Origin: JANWXD01 sp037446115
GTDB lineage: Bacteria; Acidobacteriota; Terriglobia; Bryobacterales; Bryobacteraceae
Length of the DNA: 64,000 bases
NCBI GenBank assembly: GCA_037446115.1
Contig: JBBIJF010000008.1
Location: 1 to 64,000, forward strand
Direction: 5' to 3'
Part shown: positions 55,511-64,000 of the stretch, in pieces
Layout of the letters: each line of letters starts with the position of its first letter
Numbering within the stretch: position 1 is the first letter of the stretch
Made by a program: the position numbers and the translations under genes
The notes under the pieces: generated by a model
The model's database searches: none
What the model saw: the letters and a program-made list of their open reading frames with translations, nothing else
What the model was told of the DNA's origin: nothing

Positions 55511-56844
55511 GAGGCGGCTTCCTGAGGGGCGGGGATCTCGACCTGCAAAAGCGTGCCGCGTTGGGGCTGAGAGCGGATGGTGACGGAGCCGCCGAGTTCG
55601 CGCACGCGCTCCTCGATGCCCAGCAGACCCAGCCCGCGACCCCCGGCGTCGCCCGCAAGTCCCACGCCGTCATCCTGGATCATGAGCGACAGCTTCTCCG
55701 GCCCGCCATGCACCGCCACGCGAATGCTTCGCGCCCGGGCGTGGCGCGCACAGTTGGTCAGCGCTTCCTGAACGACGCGGAACAGGCACGTCCGGTGGCT
55801 CTCGGGAAGCCCGTCGAGGGATCCGTCAATTTCCACCGTCACAGGGATCCCGCTCCGGCGCGCAAAGTCGCGCCCCTGCCATTCCAGGGCCGGGCCGAGT
55901 CCTAAATCGTCGAGCATTGCGGGGCGAAGGCCGGTGGCCAGATCGCGGACCGCCGCCAGGGTCTGCTCGGCCAGTGCCTTGGCCTCTCGCAGATGACGCT
56001 CAAAGTCCGGTGGGGAGTCGCGGAGTGCGCCGAGGCTGCCAAGCTCCATGCGCAGGGCCGTCAGCATCTGCCCGACCTGGTCATGCAGCTCCCGGGAGAG
56101 TGACTTGCGTTCGGACTCCTGGGCTTGCACGAGTTGCTGCGACAGGCGCCGGAGTTCCTGTTCGGCCTGTGCGGTGCGCCTCTGCTGCTGGCGGGCCTGT
56201 CGCTCAAGGGTGTGAATGCGCAGGATGCTCAGGGCGGCCACCAAAAGGCCCAGGGACACCGTGATCCCCAGCATGGCCCACAAGTAGCGGCGGAACTCTG
56301 CTTCGCTACGACGCAGCCGCTGCCGCTGCCGCGTCAGACTGGCCTGGGTGAGCTTCTGGATGTGTCCGGCCAAGGCTAACACGGCGTCCCGGCGGGGCAA
56401 GACCTGACGCCGCAGAAAAATGGAGCCCAGGCTCATCTTCTGCTGGGGAGTCCAGGCGAAAACCGGTTCCAGCGAGTCCCAATAGGAATCCACTTCGAAC
56501 AGCAAGCGGCTTAGGGCGGCCGGATCCTCTCTTCCCACCGTCGTGCCAAGATCGCGCAGGCGCTGTTCGGTGCGCCGGCGGATTGCCAGCAATTCGCGGC
56601 GGTGCAGATCAGCGGTCAGGTGCGAGGGGTCAAGCAGATAGTCGCGGACGAAGATGCCGGAAAGGTGAATATCGGCCTCCAGCTCGTGCAGTGACGCCGT
56701 GACGTTGCGGTCCAGTTCGTAGAGCGAGGCCACCTCGGCCTGGATCTGTTGGCCCCGGCGGTAAGTTCCGATTCCCGTGAGCGCGATCAGGACCACCAGC
56801 GTCCCGAAGCCGAAGATCAGAACCGGCACGCCGCGCGACCGCAT
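55507..56844 (-). CDS. membrane sensor histidine kinase (HisKA_3 type)
   Basis: A 445-residue kinase partner of the NarL-type regulator. Two membrane segments (about 6-26 and 188-209) frame a mostly helical external sensor, resembling a CHASE3-like bundle. A coiled-coil stretch (LERQARQQQRRTAQAEQELRRLSQQL) leads to the phosphorylated His254 in SRELHDQVGQMLTALRMEL. The ATPase has VVQEALTNCARHA (N box) and DDGVGLAGDAGGRGLGLLGIEERVRELGG. GAGGGG precedes the ATG at 56844; the longer frame from 57207 has no support. The signal it senses is unknown. Confidence 0.94.
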   Translation of the reverse strand: MRSRGVPVLIFGFGTLVVLIALTGIGTYRRGQQIQAEVASLYELDRNVTASLHELEADIHLSGIFVRDYLLDPSHLTADLHRRELLAIRRRTEQRLRDLGTTVGREDPAALSRLLFEVDSYWDSLEPVFAWTPQQKMSLGSIFLRRQVLPRRDAVLALAGHIQKLTQASLTRQRQRLRRSEAEFRRYLWAMLGITVSLGLLVAALSILRIHTLERQARQQQRRTAQAEQELRRLSQQLVQAQESERKSLSRELHDQVGQMLTALRMELGSLGALRDSPPDFERHLREAKALAEQTLAAVRDLATGLRPAMLDDLGLGPALEWQGRDFARRSGIPVTVEIDGSLDGLPESHRTCLFRVVQEALTNCARHARARSIRVAVHGGPEKLSLMIQDDGVGLAGDAGGRGLGLLGIEERVRELGGSVTIRSQPQRGTLLQVEIPAPQEAAS

Positions 56845-57008
56845 CGCACCCCTCGAACTGTATTGTCTCAAAGCGTGGTCCGGACCCGGGACCGCACCGT
56901 GCCGGGGCGATTTTGCTGAGAAAAATCCGGCGCTGATGCCACTACCTCTCCGAGGGTGATAGAAAGGCGGGAGGTCTGCTTGGACCCCCGGCCGGAAAGG
57001 ATGCGGTT

Positions 57009-57647
57009 GTGCAGTTCCCAGAGGAGAATCACATCGAGGACGACGAGCTGGAGCTCTATGCGCTTGGCAGGCTCTGCGAATCCCGTGTGGTGGTTGTGGA
57101 GGAGCACGTGCTGATCTGCGAAAGCTGCCAGGACCGGTTGGCGGAGACGGAAGCGTATGTCGAGGCCGTACGCACTGCGGCGGCGAAGCTGGCCGAGCAG
57201 CCCGCACCGTGGTGGCGGCGTGGGTGGGAGCGCCTCGGAGCGCTGCGGTGGACTCCGAAGCCGGTTTGGGCCACAGCGAGTGCGCTGGCGCTGCTGGCGA
57301 TGGTGTGGTGGGGCAGCTCCTGGTTCAACCGGACGCGCTCGGATCTGCCGCCGGTGGCTGTGGCCTTGATCTCCGTCCGGGGTGAAGATCCCGCGATGGG
57401 TCGCGCCCCTGCCGGACGGCCGTTGCGCCTGGAAGCGGATCTGACCGGTGTGGAAGTGGCGGGGAATTTTACGCTGGAGCTGGTGGATGGCAACGGCACC
57501 CCACTCGAGCGGTGGGCGGTGGCCGCCGAAGACAATCGCGTCAAGGCGGTGGCGCCGCCGCTCCGACCGGGTCGCTACTGGGTGCGCCTGTACGCCGCGG
57601 GCACGACCGAAGAACTGCTGCGGGAGTACGGCTTCGAGGTGCGCTGA
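57009..57647 (+). CDS. membrane protein with anti-sigma-like zinc-binding N-terminus
   Basis: A 212-residue protein starting at GTG 57009, with GGAAAGGA about eight bases upstream. Residues 10-45 (DELELYALGRLCESRVVVVEEHVLICESCQDRL) have the His-x3-Cys-x2-Cys element of zinc anti-sigma (ZAS) domains. One membrane segment is near residues 94-110 (ASALALLAMVWWGSSWF). The outer 100 residues form a beta domain ending in YGFEVR. It looks like an anti-sigma factor or a related acidobacterial zf-HC2 protein, but no ECF sigma gene is adjacent on either side, so the partner is elsewhere. The name is therefore provisional. Confidence 0.75.
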   Translation: MQFPEENHIEDDELELYALGRLCESRVVVVEEHVLICESCQDRLAETEAYVEAVRTAAAKLAEQPAPWWRRGWERLGALRWTPKPVWATASALALLAMVWWGSSWFNRTRSDLPPVAVALISVRGEDPAMGRAPAGRPLRLEADLTGVEVAGNFTLELVDGNGTPLERWAVAAEDNRVKAVAPPLRPGRYWVRLYAAGTTEELLREYGFEVR

Positions 57648-57734
57648 ACTCGGGCCGCCCGGCGCGCGGGGCACCGTTCCGGCTCCGAACGTGCGATTCG
57701 GTTGCCAAGACTGCTCAACTGCCCGGGCGGGCTG

Positions 57735-58934
57735 CTATGGTCCTCCCTGTTTGACCCAGGCCACATTGAACCGGGCGTGTTTGATCGCCTTGCGCGGAGC
57801 GCCTTCGGGCAGGTGGTTCAGGAAATAACTATAAGTCACGTGCAGCATACCATCCCGTGTCTGAATGATCGAGGGATAGTGGAAAGACCCCGCGCCTTTT
57901 TCTCGAGTGTCCCGCTCCAGGTGGCGGCGCCACTTCCAGCTGCGGCCTTCGTCGTCGGATAAGGCTACGGCCAGCGAATGGCGGCCGCGCTCGGTGTCGT
58001 TGTGCACCATGGCCCACAGGCCGTCCCGCAGGCGGATCACTTCGAGTGCCGAGCCCGGGTTCGGGATCTCCGTATCCGTGACCGGCGACCACGTCACGCC
58101 GTCATCGCGCGAAGTGCTGATCAGCACGCGCTTGGGCGGCAGGCCGTTGTCGCGCATATACGCCACCAGCGTGCCGTCGGAGCGGCGCACCAGCGCCGGC
58201 TGGACTCCTCCGTGGCTGACCAGGGGCTCGCTCGACGACCAGCTCAGGCCGCCGTCATCCGTGAAGGCGATGATGGAAAAGTCGTAACCGTCCGAGTACA
58301 GGGGGACGAGAATGCGGCCGGACGGCAGCTCGAGGGGATGTGCGCGCGTCATCCAACCGAGACGAGAAAAGTACTTGTCCCCCGCGCGGTCCAGAATGGT
58401 TTTCAGATAGTCGGCCAGCCGTCCCGCCCGAGCTGCCCTCCATTCCGGCTCCACCACTTCCCGCACCCTGGCGGCAAAGTTTCGGGGGATGAACAAGAGG
58501 TTGTCGCTCCACTGCCACTGCGGGGCGCCGCGGCCGGAGTATTCGCCCGCAATCCGATACTTCATCAAAGCCGTATGCCACTGGTTGGCCAGAATCACCG
58601 GCCAGAGCAGCCACAGCCGCCGGCGGGAATCCACAAACAGCGTGGGATTGCAGTCAGGAAAGCCGGGAGTGTCGGCCAGAGTAAAGGGAGCCTCCCAGCG
58701 GTCGGAGCTGCGGGGCCGGCGCGACGCCAGGATGCGCACGTCGTCGGCGGTCCGTTCGCCGGAGCCGTGATACCAGCAAGCCAGCAGGTCGCCGCTGGGC
58801 AGTTCGACGATGGAGGAGGCGTGATTGTGCCAGTGCTCGAGCGGGAAGATCAGTTTCGCCTCGTAAAAAGGCGGTTGCGGCTCCTGAGCGGCAAAGCCCA
58901 CCGAGGCCGCCAGCAGCGCAACTTGCAGCCGCAT
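57735..58934 (-). CDS. exported BNR-repeat sialidase-like protein
   Basis: A 399-residue protein with a signal peptide (MRLQVALLAASVGFAAQ). A six-bladed propeller is indicated by Asp-box repeats (FTDDGGLSWS, STSRDDGVTWS, LSDDEGRSWKW) and by NHASSIVELPSGDLLACWYHGS, PRSGRILVPLY-like and KGAGSFHYPSII segments. Exo-alpha-sialidase family members of this type are common in acidobacteria and planctomycetes, and real sialidase activity is often unproven. Divergent from a sulfatase, suggesting a sulfated or sialylated glycan target. A TACACT box seven bases before the ATG implies a leaderless start. Confidence 0.85.
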   Translation of the reverse strand: MRLQVALLAASVGFAAQEPQPPFYEAKLIFPLEHWHNHASSIVELPSGDLLACWYHGSGERTADDVRILASRRPRSSDRWEAPFTLADTPGFPDCNPTLFVDSRRRLWLLWPVILANQWHTALMKYRIAGEYSGRGAPQWQWSDNLLFIPRNFAARVREVVEPEWRAARAGRLADYLKTILDRAGDKYFSRLGWMTRAHPLELPSGRILVPLYSDGYDFSIIAFTDDGGLSWSSSEPLVSHGGVQPALVRRSDGTLVAYMRDNGLPPKRVLISTSRDDGVTWSPVTDTEIPNPGSALEVIRLRDGLWAMVHNDTERGRHSLAVALSDDEGRSWKWRRHLERDTREKGAGSFHYPSIIQTRDGMLHVTYSYFLNHLPEGAPRKAIKHARFNVAWVKQGGP

Positions 58935-58941
58935 GCCCGCC

Positions 58942-58947
58942 AGTGTA
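58942..58947 (-). promoter_or_regulatory. -10 element of the sialidase-like gene, probably leaderless
   Basis: TACACT on the minus strand ends seven bases before the ATG at 58934, with no Shine-Dalgarno site between. Confidence 0.45.
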
Positions 58948-58964
58948 CTACCATGTGACGCAGA

Positions 58965-60311
58965 ATGACCCGGCTCAGCAGAAGAGCGTTTCTAGGGGCG
59001 GTGGCCGGCGCCGCTGCGCCTGCTCAGCGCCGGCCGCGCCCGCCCAACATCGTCTTCATCCTGGCGGACGATCTGGGTTACGGCGACCTGGGATGTTACG
59101 GCCAGAAGCGGATCCAGACCCCACACCTGGATCGGATGGCCTCTGAGGGCATACGGTTTACTCAGGCGTACGCCGGCAGCACGGTCTGCGCCCCCTCGCG
59201 GTGCGCCCTCATGACCGGCCTGCACATGGGCCACGCCTGGGTTCGGGGCAACCGTTACCCCGACTTGCCCCTGCGGCCCGAGGATTACACGGTCACGGAG
59301 CTGTTGAAATACGCCGGCTACGCTACGGGACTGTTCGGGAAGTGGTCCCTCGGAGGGCTGGGCACCACCGGGTATCCGACCGTCAAAGGCTTCGACGAAT
59401 GGTTCGGTTACTTCAGCCAGACGCACGCCCATAACTACTATCCGGAGCACCTGCTGGAGGGCAACCGGGAGTACCTGCTGCGCGGCAACTTCGGCGCCAG
59501 GCGCACCGAGTATGCCCACGACCTGTTCACGCAGCGCTCCATAGATTTCATCCGGCGCCATAAGGACCGGCCGTTTTTCCTCCACGTGTGCTACACCATT
59601 CCGCATGCGAACAACGAGCGGGGGCGGGATACGGGCAACGGCATGGAAGTGCCTGATGATGCGCCGTACTCGAGTATGAACTGGCCGCAACCGGAGAGAA
59701 ATTTTGCCGCCATGATCACGCGGATGGACCGCGACGTGGGTGCGATTCTGGCGCAACTCCGCGACAGCGGAGTGGACGAGGATACGATCGTCTTTTTCTC
59801 GAGCGATAACGGGCCGCACAAGGAGGGCGGACATGATCCGGAATTTTTCGACAGTAACGGTCCGCTGCGCGGCATCAAACGGGATTTGTATGAAGGCGGC
59901 ATTCGGGTTCCCATGATCGTACGGTGGCCCGGGAAGATCCAGCCGGGACGTGTGAGCGACTATGTGTGGGCTTTTTGGGACTTCCTGCCGACGGCGGCCG
60001 AACTCGCCGGGGTCCCGGCGCGGCGAGGAATTGACGGGATTTCCGTCGTCGCCGAACTTCTGGGCCGCCCGCAGCGAGAGCACGAGTATCTGTACTGGGA
60101 GTTTCACGAGCGGGGCTTCAGTCAGGCGGTGAGAAAGGGTCCGTGGAAGGCGGTGCGGGCGGGCAAGTCCGGCAAGACGGAGCTCTATCACCTCGGCGAG
60201 GATCCGCAAGAGAGCCGTGACGTTGCAACCCGCCACCCGGAGCTGGTGGCGGAAATGGAGGAGCTGTTCGCGACGGCGCGCACCGAGTCCGTACATTGGC
60301 CGGTGCGGTGA
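58965..60311 (+). CDS. exported sulfatase (arylsulfatase type)
   Basis: A 448-residue type I sulfatase. The N-terminus has a Tat-like signal (RLSRRAFLGAVAGAAA). The metal site is Asp35-Asp36 (FILADDLGYGDLGCYG), and Cys75 in CAPSR is the residue converted to formylglycine by a maturase. Further motifs are GLFGKWSLGGLGTTGYP (with the family's usual His replaced by Ser at GKW-S), FFSSDNGPHKEGG and RGIKRDLYEGGIRVPMIVRWPG. It cleaves sulfate esters from a carbohydrate or aryl compound in the periplasm. Divergent from the sialidase-like gene, 30 bases apart. Confidence 0.93.
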   Translation: MTRLSRRAFLGAVAGAAAPAQRRPRPPNIVFILADDLGYGDLGCYGQKRIQTPHLDRMASEGIRFTQAYAGSTVCAPSRCALMTGLHMGHAWVRGNRYPDLPLRPEDYTVTELLKYAGYATGLFGKWSLGGLGTTGYPTVKGFDEWFGYFSQTHAHNYYPEHLLEGNREYLLRGNFGARRTEYAHDLFTQRSIDFIRRHKDRPFFLHVCYTIPHANNERGRDTGNGMEVPDDAPYSSMNWPQPERNFAAMITRMDRDVGAILAQLRDSGVDEDTIVFFSSDNGPHKEGGHDPEFFDSNGPLRGIKRDLYEGGIRVPMIVRWPGKIQPGRVSDYVWAFWDFLPTAAELAGVPARRGIDGISVVAELLGRPQREHEYLYWEFHERGFSQAVRKGPWKAVRAGKSGKTELYHLGEDPQESRDVATRHPELVAEMEELFATARTESVHWPVR

Positions 60312-60318
60312 GCAGGGC

Positions 60319-61461
60319 TCAGGGGGCCGGGCATCGCGATAGCCGGTAGGTTCGCCCGCGCCATTCGATTGTGTCGGAGAAGGCCGAGGCAGCCAGCGAG
60401 ATCAACCATGCCCACGTCGAAAGGGGAGTCCACCAGGCGTGCACCCACTCGTGTCGCTTGAACCATGCGCTCCAGTCCGGTAGCGCCTGGCGTGCCAGGG
60501 CGGCGCGGTGTGCTCCCTTGGCCATGCCGATCCCCCAAAGCACGACCAAGCCGTACTCGCCCAGCAGCCCCCCGGAGAACGCTTTGATGATGCAGGCGAC
60601 ATCAACCGCGGCATAGAGGGCGTGAGAGACGAGCGCCAGCCACCACAGGCGCGGGCGATAGAATCGTGTGATCAGCAGCTGCCGCCGCGTCCAGCTCCAG
60701 AACTCGCGGGCCGTCGTATGGCCGGGCGAGACCACGAGCGCCCCTGGACTGAACTGGATCCGGAGCCCTGCTTTGCGCACGGCTTCGCTCAGCCGGTAGT
60801 CATCGCTTACGGCTCCGTGCCAGAAATCCCGCACCCGGCAACGGTCGAAGACCTCGCGGCGGATGGCCATGGCGCCCCCCCAGGCAAAGTGGGTTTGTTC
60901 CGGGCCGAAGCGTCCTGCGATGACGGCGTTCCAGACGCTGCGCAGGAGCGACCAGAAATCTGCGGGCTCGGGCAGGTACCAGCGGTAGCCCGTGCTGGCT
61001 CCGACGCCAGGGTCCGCCAAGGGCCGCACGAGCGCCCGGAGCCAGCCGCGGCCGGCACGACCGTCGGAATCGGCAAACGCCAGCACCTGGCTTTGCGGCC
61101 GGGATGCGTCAATGCCTGCCAGCAGATTCTGGATCTTCTCACCGGTGTTGCCGCAGCGCTCGCCCGCGAGCACGACGCGGGCGCCAGGCGGGACGACGCC
61201 TTCGGGAATGTCTTCCGCGCTACGTGCTGCGACGATGAGTTCGTAGTCGGGGTAATCCTGTCCGGCGAGCGACGCGAGGTTTTCGCGCAGGCCTTCTTCA
61301 GGGCCCTTGACCGGCACAATCAGCGTCACCGGCGGCAGCCACGTATCGGCGTCCGTCCGGACAAGGGCTTCGCGGTAGAAACGCGCCCGGCGGCGCTCCC
61401 CGCGCAATCCGGCGAGCGCCAGCAGCATTGCGGGCAGGAAAATCGCCCAGAACCAGGACAC
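60319..61461 (-). CDS. membrane-associated family 2 glycosyltransferase
   Basis: A 380-residue ceramide-glucosyltransferase-like enzyme. One N-terminal membrane segment (SWFWAIFLPAMLLALAG), a GT-A domain (PPVTLIVPVKGPEEGLRENLASLAGQDYPDYELIV, FADSDGRAGRGWL with the metal DxD-like Asp-Ser-Asp, GAVSDDYRLSEAV), the QxxRW-like RRQLLITRF segment, and two or three C-terminal membrane segments. It resembles HpnI in hopanoid pathways and other lipid glycosyltransferases. The GTG at 61461 lies six bases after TACACT on the minus strand, again suggesting a leaderless start. Acceptor unknown. Confidence 0.85.
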   Translation of the reverse strand: MSWFWAIFLPAMLLALAGLRGERRRARFYREALVRTDADTWLPPVTLIVPVKGPEEGLRENLASLAGQDYPDYELIVAARSAEDIPEGVVPPGARVVLAGERCGNTGEKIQNLLAGIDASRPQSQVLAFADSDGRAGRGWLRALVRPLADPGVGASTGYRWYLPEPADFWSLLRSVWNAVIAGRFGPEQTHFAWGGAMAIRREVFDRCRVRDFWHGAVSDDYRLSEAVRKAGLRIQFSPGALVVSPGHTTAREFWSWTRRQLLITRFYRPRLWWLALVSHALYAAVDVACIIKAFSGGLLGEYGLVVLWGIGMAKGAHRAALARQALPDWSAWFKRHEWVHAWWTPLSTWAWLISLAASAFSDTIEWRGRTYRLSRCPAP

Positions 61462-61467
61462 GGCAAA

Positions 61468-61473
61468 AGTGTA
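61468..61473 (-). promoter_or_regulatory. -10 element of the glycosyltransferase gene, probably leaderless
   Basis: On the minus strand TGC-TACACT is an extended -10 whose last base is six bases before the GTG at 61461. Confidence 0.4.
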
Positions 61474-61491
61474 GCAGACGCTCCGAGCCGA

Positions 61492-61497
61492 TATACT
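61492..61497 (+). promoter_or_regulatory. -10 element of the Xaa-Pro peptidase gene, probably leaderless
   Basis: TATACT ends eight bases before the ATG at 61506. It is divergent from the similarly arranged glycosyltransferase promoter 19 bases away. Confidence 0.45.
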
Positions 61498-61505
61498 TGG
61501 AAACA

Positions 61506-62804
61506 ATGCGGCTGGTGGCGGTTCTGTGTCTGGTCCTGACGGGGGGAGGTTGGTCGAGCCCCATCCCTCACGAGGAATATCGCGCGCGGCGCGCGGCACT
61601 GCTCAAGGCCCTTCCCGACGGGGTGACCGTCTTGTTCGGCAAGGCGGAACGCGAGGCGGAAGATCTGCGCAGCGGCTTCGTTCAGGAGCCGAATTTTTTG
61701 TACCTGACGGGCTGGCAGGAGCCGGGAGCGGTCCTGCTCCTGGCTCCCAGGGCAGGAGGGGCACCGGCACGTGAGGTCCTCTTTTTGCCCGACCGGAGCC
61801 CGGAACGCGAGCGCTATACCGGGCGGAGAGCGGCGGCAGAGGACGAGGATGCGCGCACCGTGACCGGCTTTGAGGAGGTTCTGCCCGTACGCAGTTTCGA
61901 AAGCCTCCTGTTCCGCACACTGGAGTCGTACCGCAAGGTGTACGTCCTTCAGGGTACGGCGGGCGCCGACAAGCTTCGCGCCATGCTTCCGCTCCGGGAA
62001 TTCGGGGACGCCACCGAGGCCATCGGCCGGTTGCGATTGAAGAAGTCCCCGCGCGAAATCGAGCTCATCCGGCGCAGCGTCCAGGTGAGCGTGGAGGCAC
62101 ACCGGGAGGCGTGGCGGCGGCTCAAACCGGGTCTGTTCGAGTACCAGGCGGCCGCCGCTCTGGTGGGAGGGTTTCTCGAGCGAGGTTGTGAACGGCCGGC
62201 CTACACTCCCATCGTCGGCTCGGGACCGAACGCGCTCGTGCTGCACTACGCCGGTCTATTCCGCCGCATGGAGTCCGGTGACTTGCTCTTGATTGACGCC
62301 GCCGCCGAATGCGCGGGCTACGCTGCGGATATCACGCGGACGGTTCCCGTCAGCGGAAAGTTCACGCCTCGCCAGCGCGAGCTGTACGAACTGGTTCTGG
62401 GAGCCCAGAAGGCGGTGATCGCCGCCGTCAAGCCGGGCGTGAACCTGAGGAGAGGCGAGCCGGACAGTCTTACGGATCTGGCGCGGGACTACTTTGACCG
62501 CCACGGCAAAGACCGTCACGGCAACCCGCTGGGCAAGTACTTTACGCATGGCATCGGCCACCACGTGGGGCTTCAGGTGCACGACGCCGGCAGGTTGCTC
62601 ATGGCCGGACCGCTCGAGGCGGGCATGGTGATCACCATCGAGCCGGGCCTGTATATTCCGGAGGAGGGGATCGGCATCCGCATCGAGGATGTCCTGCTGG
62701 TGACCGACACCGGCGCCGAAGTGTTGAGCGCGTCGCTGCCGCGCGAAGCGGACGAGATCGAACGCGTGCTTGCGACCCGGGCTTCCCATGCGGCTTCCCC
62801 GTAG
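61506..62804 (+). CDS. pepP: exported Xaa-Pro aminopeptidase (M24B)
   Basis: A 432-residue metallopeptidase with a short signal peptide (MRLVAVLCLVLTGGGWSS). The N-terminal domain (YRARRAALLKALPDGVTVLFGKAE) precedes the pita-bread catalytic domain. Its metal ligands are the two Asp of LLIDAAAECAGYAADITRTV, the His of HGIGHHVGLQVHD, and Glu in TIEPGLYI and IRIEDVL. It removes N-terminal residues ahead of proline, probably in the periplasm, since cytoplasmic PepP lacks a signal. The leaderless-type promoter supports the ATG at 61506. Its 3' end overlaps the CHASE2 kinase gene by 17 bases. Confidence 0.93.
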   Translation: MRLVAVLCLVLTGGGWSSPIPHEEYRARRAALLKALPDGVTVLFGKAEREAEDLRSGFVQEPNFLYLTGWQEPGAVLLLAPRAGGAPAREVLFLPDRSPERERYTGRRAAAEDEDARTVTGFEEVLPVRSFESLLFRTLESYRKVYVLQGTAGADKLRAMLPLREFGDATEAIGRLRLKKSPREIELIRRSVQVSVEAHREAWRRLKPGLFEYQAAAALVGGFLERGCERPAYTPIVGSGPNALVLHYAGLFRRMESGDLLLIDAAAECAGYAADITRTVPVSGKFTPRQRELYELVLGAQKAVIAAVKPGVNLRRGEPDSLTDLARDYFDRHGKDRHGNPLGKYFTHGIGHHVGLQVHDAGRLLMAGPLEAGMVITIEPGLYIPEEGIGIRIEDVLLVTDTGAEVLSASLPREADEIERVLATRASHAASP

Positions 62805-64000
62805 GCAGGCGGCCGGCTATCTGCTGGCGGTGTGCGGCACGTTGGTCGTGGCGCTTCTGGCCGGTTACACGGCCTTTGCACGGCAGGTGGATTTGGACGC
62901 CTACGACTGGATGTTCCGGCTCTTTCCGCCGAGACCCTGGAAGCCCCAGTCGGCCTTATTGGCCATAGACGAAGAAACGCTCGTGTCGCTGGGAGGATTG
63001 CGACGCCTCCGCGAGATCGTGGCCGAAGGGCTCGAGCGCGTGGCCGCCGCCCACCCCCGTGCCGTAGTGGTGGACCTGACGCTCGCCGATTCCGGCGATC
63101 CGGAGGCGGACGCGCGGCTGGAGGCCGCCTTGTCGCGCACGCCGAACCTGGTCCTTGCCGCAGAGATGTTTCCCGACGGCCGGGGTTGGCAGGATCCGCT
63201 TCCGCGGTTCCGGCGGTGGGCTGCGACGGTCGGTCATGCGCACGCCGCTCCCGACGAATTGGACGGAGTCAACCGCAAAATTCCGCTGGAAAAGGTTGCA
63301 GGGCGCGAGCGCCGCTGGGCGCTGGCGCTGGAGGCATTCCGCGTGAGCCGCGGCGGGGGTCCGGTAGTGGAGGCACCCGAGGAGGTCCGCGTGGGCGGCG
63401 TGGTGATTCCCGCTCGGCGGGAGGAGGCACGGGCGGTGGCGATTCGCTATCTCCGGCCCGGGGCCGATGGGAACACGCCGGTGCCGCGCGCTTCGATTCT
63501 GGAGCTGCGCCGGAACCCTAAGCTGGCTGCCATCTTTGGCGGAAAAGTGGTCTTTGTGGGCGTCACGGCGCAATCGGCGGCGCGTGACCGCCTGGTGACG
63601 CCCTACAGCTCCTCGCTCCCCATGCCGGGAGTCGAGATTCACTTGAACGCCTTCGAGACGCTGGCACAGGGGAGATTCTTGCAGCCGGTCTCGGAGGCGG
63701 CGACGCTGGGTCTGTGTGCCGCCCTGGCGCTGGCAGCGGCCGTGATTTTCGCGTTGCTTTCCGGCTGGCCCGCCTACGCGTGCGCCCTCGTACTCCTGGT
63801 GGCGGCCCACGGCCTGCCGCTCGTGGCCTTCACCCGCGACGCCGTCCTCTCGTTTTCGCTGCCTGTGGCCGCGGCCTGGCTTTCGACCGGTGCGGCGGCC
63901 AGCTATCAACATTTCGCGGTCCGCCGCCAGTTGCATCGCGCTGAAGCGGAAAAGAGCCGGTATCAGCAGGCCGTACACTTTGTCACCCATGAAATGCGCA
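62788..64000 (+). CDS. CHASE2-domain sensor histidine kinase, 5' part (runs off the window)
   Basis: The frame is open to the right edge (404 residues visible). After an N-terminal membrane segment (AAGYLLAVCGTLVVALLAGY) comes a CHASE2 external sensor (DLDAYDWMFRLFPPRPWKPQSALLAIDEETL, VVVDLTLADSGDPEADARLEAAL, VVFVGVTAQSAARDRLVTPYSSSLPMPGVEIHLNAFETL). Three further membrane segments are near residues 310-380. The visible end is FVTHEMR, the H box with phospho-acceptor His401. A HisKA/HATPase output is expected past 64000. Start ATG at 62788 overlaps the peptidase gene. Confidence 0.88.
   Translation, partial: MRLPRRQAAGYLLAVCGTLVVALLAGYTAFARQVDLDAYDWMFRLFPPRPWKPQSALLAIDEETLVSLGGLRRLREIVAEGLERVAAAHPRAVVVDLTLADSGDPEADARLEAALSRTPNLVLAAEMFPDGRGWQDPLPRFRRWAATVGHAHAAPDELDGVNRKIPLEKVAGRERRWALALEAFRVSRGGGPVVEAPEEVRVGGVVIPARREEARAVAIRYLRPGADGNTPVPRASILELRRNPKLAAIFGGKVVFVGVTAQSAARDRLVTPYSSSLPMPGVEIHLNAFETLAQGRFLQPVSEAATLGLCAALALAAAVIFALLSGWPAYACALVLLVAAHGLPLVAFTRDAVLSFSLPVAAAWLSTGAAASYQHFAVRRQLHRAEAEKSRYQQAVHFVTHEMR

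Overview
This is a GC-rich bacterial chromosome segment, best explained as Acidobacteriota, probably the Bryobacterales/Solibacter side of the phylum. The clues are a 1194-residue Oar-like TonB-dependent receptor with an N-terminal carboxypeptidase-regulatory-like domain, a FAD-less IorA/IorB molybdenum hydroxylase, exported PIG-L deacetylase and sulfatase enzymes, and sugar-acid dehydratases. This assignment is inferred from gene content; the window holds no rRNA, tRNA, CRISPR array or insertion sequence that I can support. Genes are densely packed, with many 4-base ATGA or TTGA stop/start overlaps.

Layout. 1-2.3 kb: end of a DUF4384-like protein, then an unknown protein paired with a chymotrypsin-fold serine protease. 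2.4-3.6 kb: a galactonate-dehydratase-like enzyme with a Tat-type leader. 3.6-11.1 kb (minus): a 61-residue peptide, two radical SAM/SPASM enzymes with PqqD-like N-termini, an ABC-2 permease, a DUF72 protein, a YeiH-type transporter, a 50-residue membrane protein and ATP sulfurylase. The first part looks like an undescribed radical-SAM peptide-modification locus and is the most interesting item here. 11.4-15.5 kb: three TCA-cycle genes, icd-mdh divergent from citrate synthase. 16-26 kb: IorAB with an M20D amidohydrolase, then a beta-oxidation operon (FadN-like, thiolase, acyl-CoA dehydrogenase) and a small P-loop kinase. 26-27.4 kb: glucarate dehydratase. 27.6-34.6 kb: DinB, and a minus-strand operon MazG, GNAT, N-succinylamino acid racemase-like enzyme, EamA exporter, MFS exporter, SDR and a protein disulfide oxidoreductase. 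34.7-41.4 kb: TgpA-like transglutaminase, PIG-L deacetylase, a 50-residue membrane protein and a sodium:solute symporter.

41.5-53.4 kb is a carbohydrate-use locus. A LacI-family repressor is divergent from TonB receptor, beta-helix/redoxin fusion, GH42 beta-galactosidase, fucose/arabinose-isomerase-like enzyme and ribulokinase-like FGGY kinase. A consensus promoter with a LacI-type operator at its start point lies in front of the receptor gene, so the circuit can be read from the DNA. 53.4-64 kb holds a two-domain VOC protein, a two-component system, a ZAS-like membrane protein, a BNR sialidase-like protein divergent from a sulfatase, a family 2 glycosyltransferase, an exported Xaa-Pro peptidase and a CHASE2 histidine kinase cut by the window edge.

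Several genes have a -10 hexamer only 6-8 bases before the start codon and no usable Shine-Dalgarno sequence, which suggests leaderless transcripts are common in this organism.
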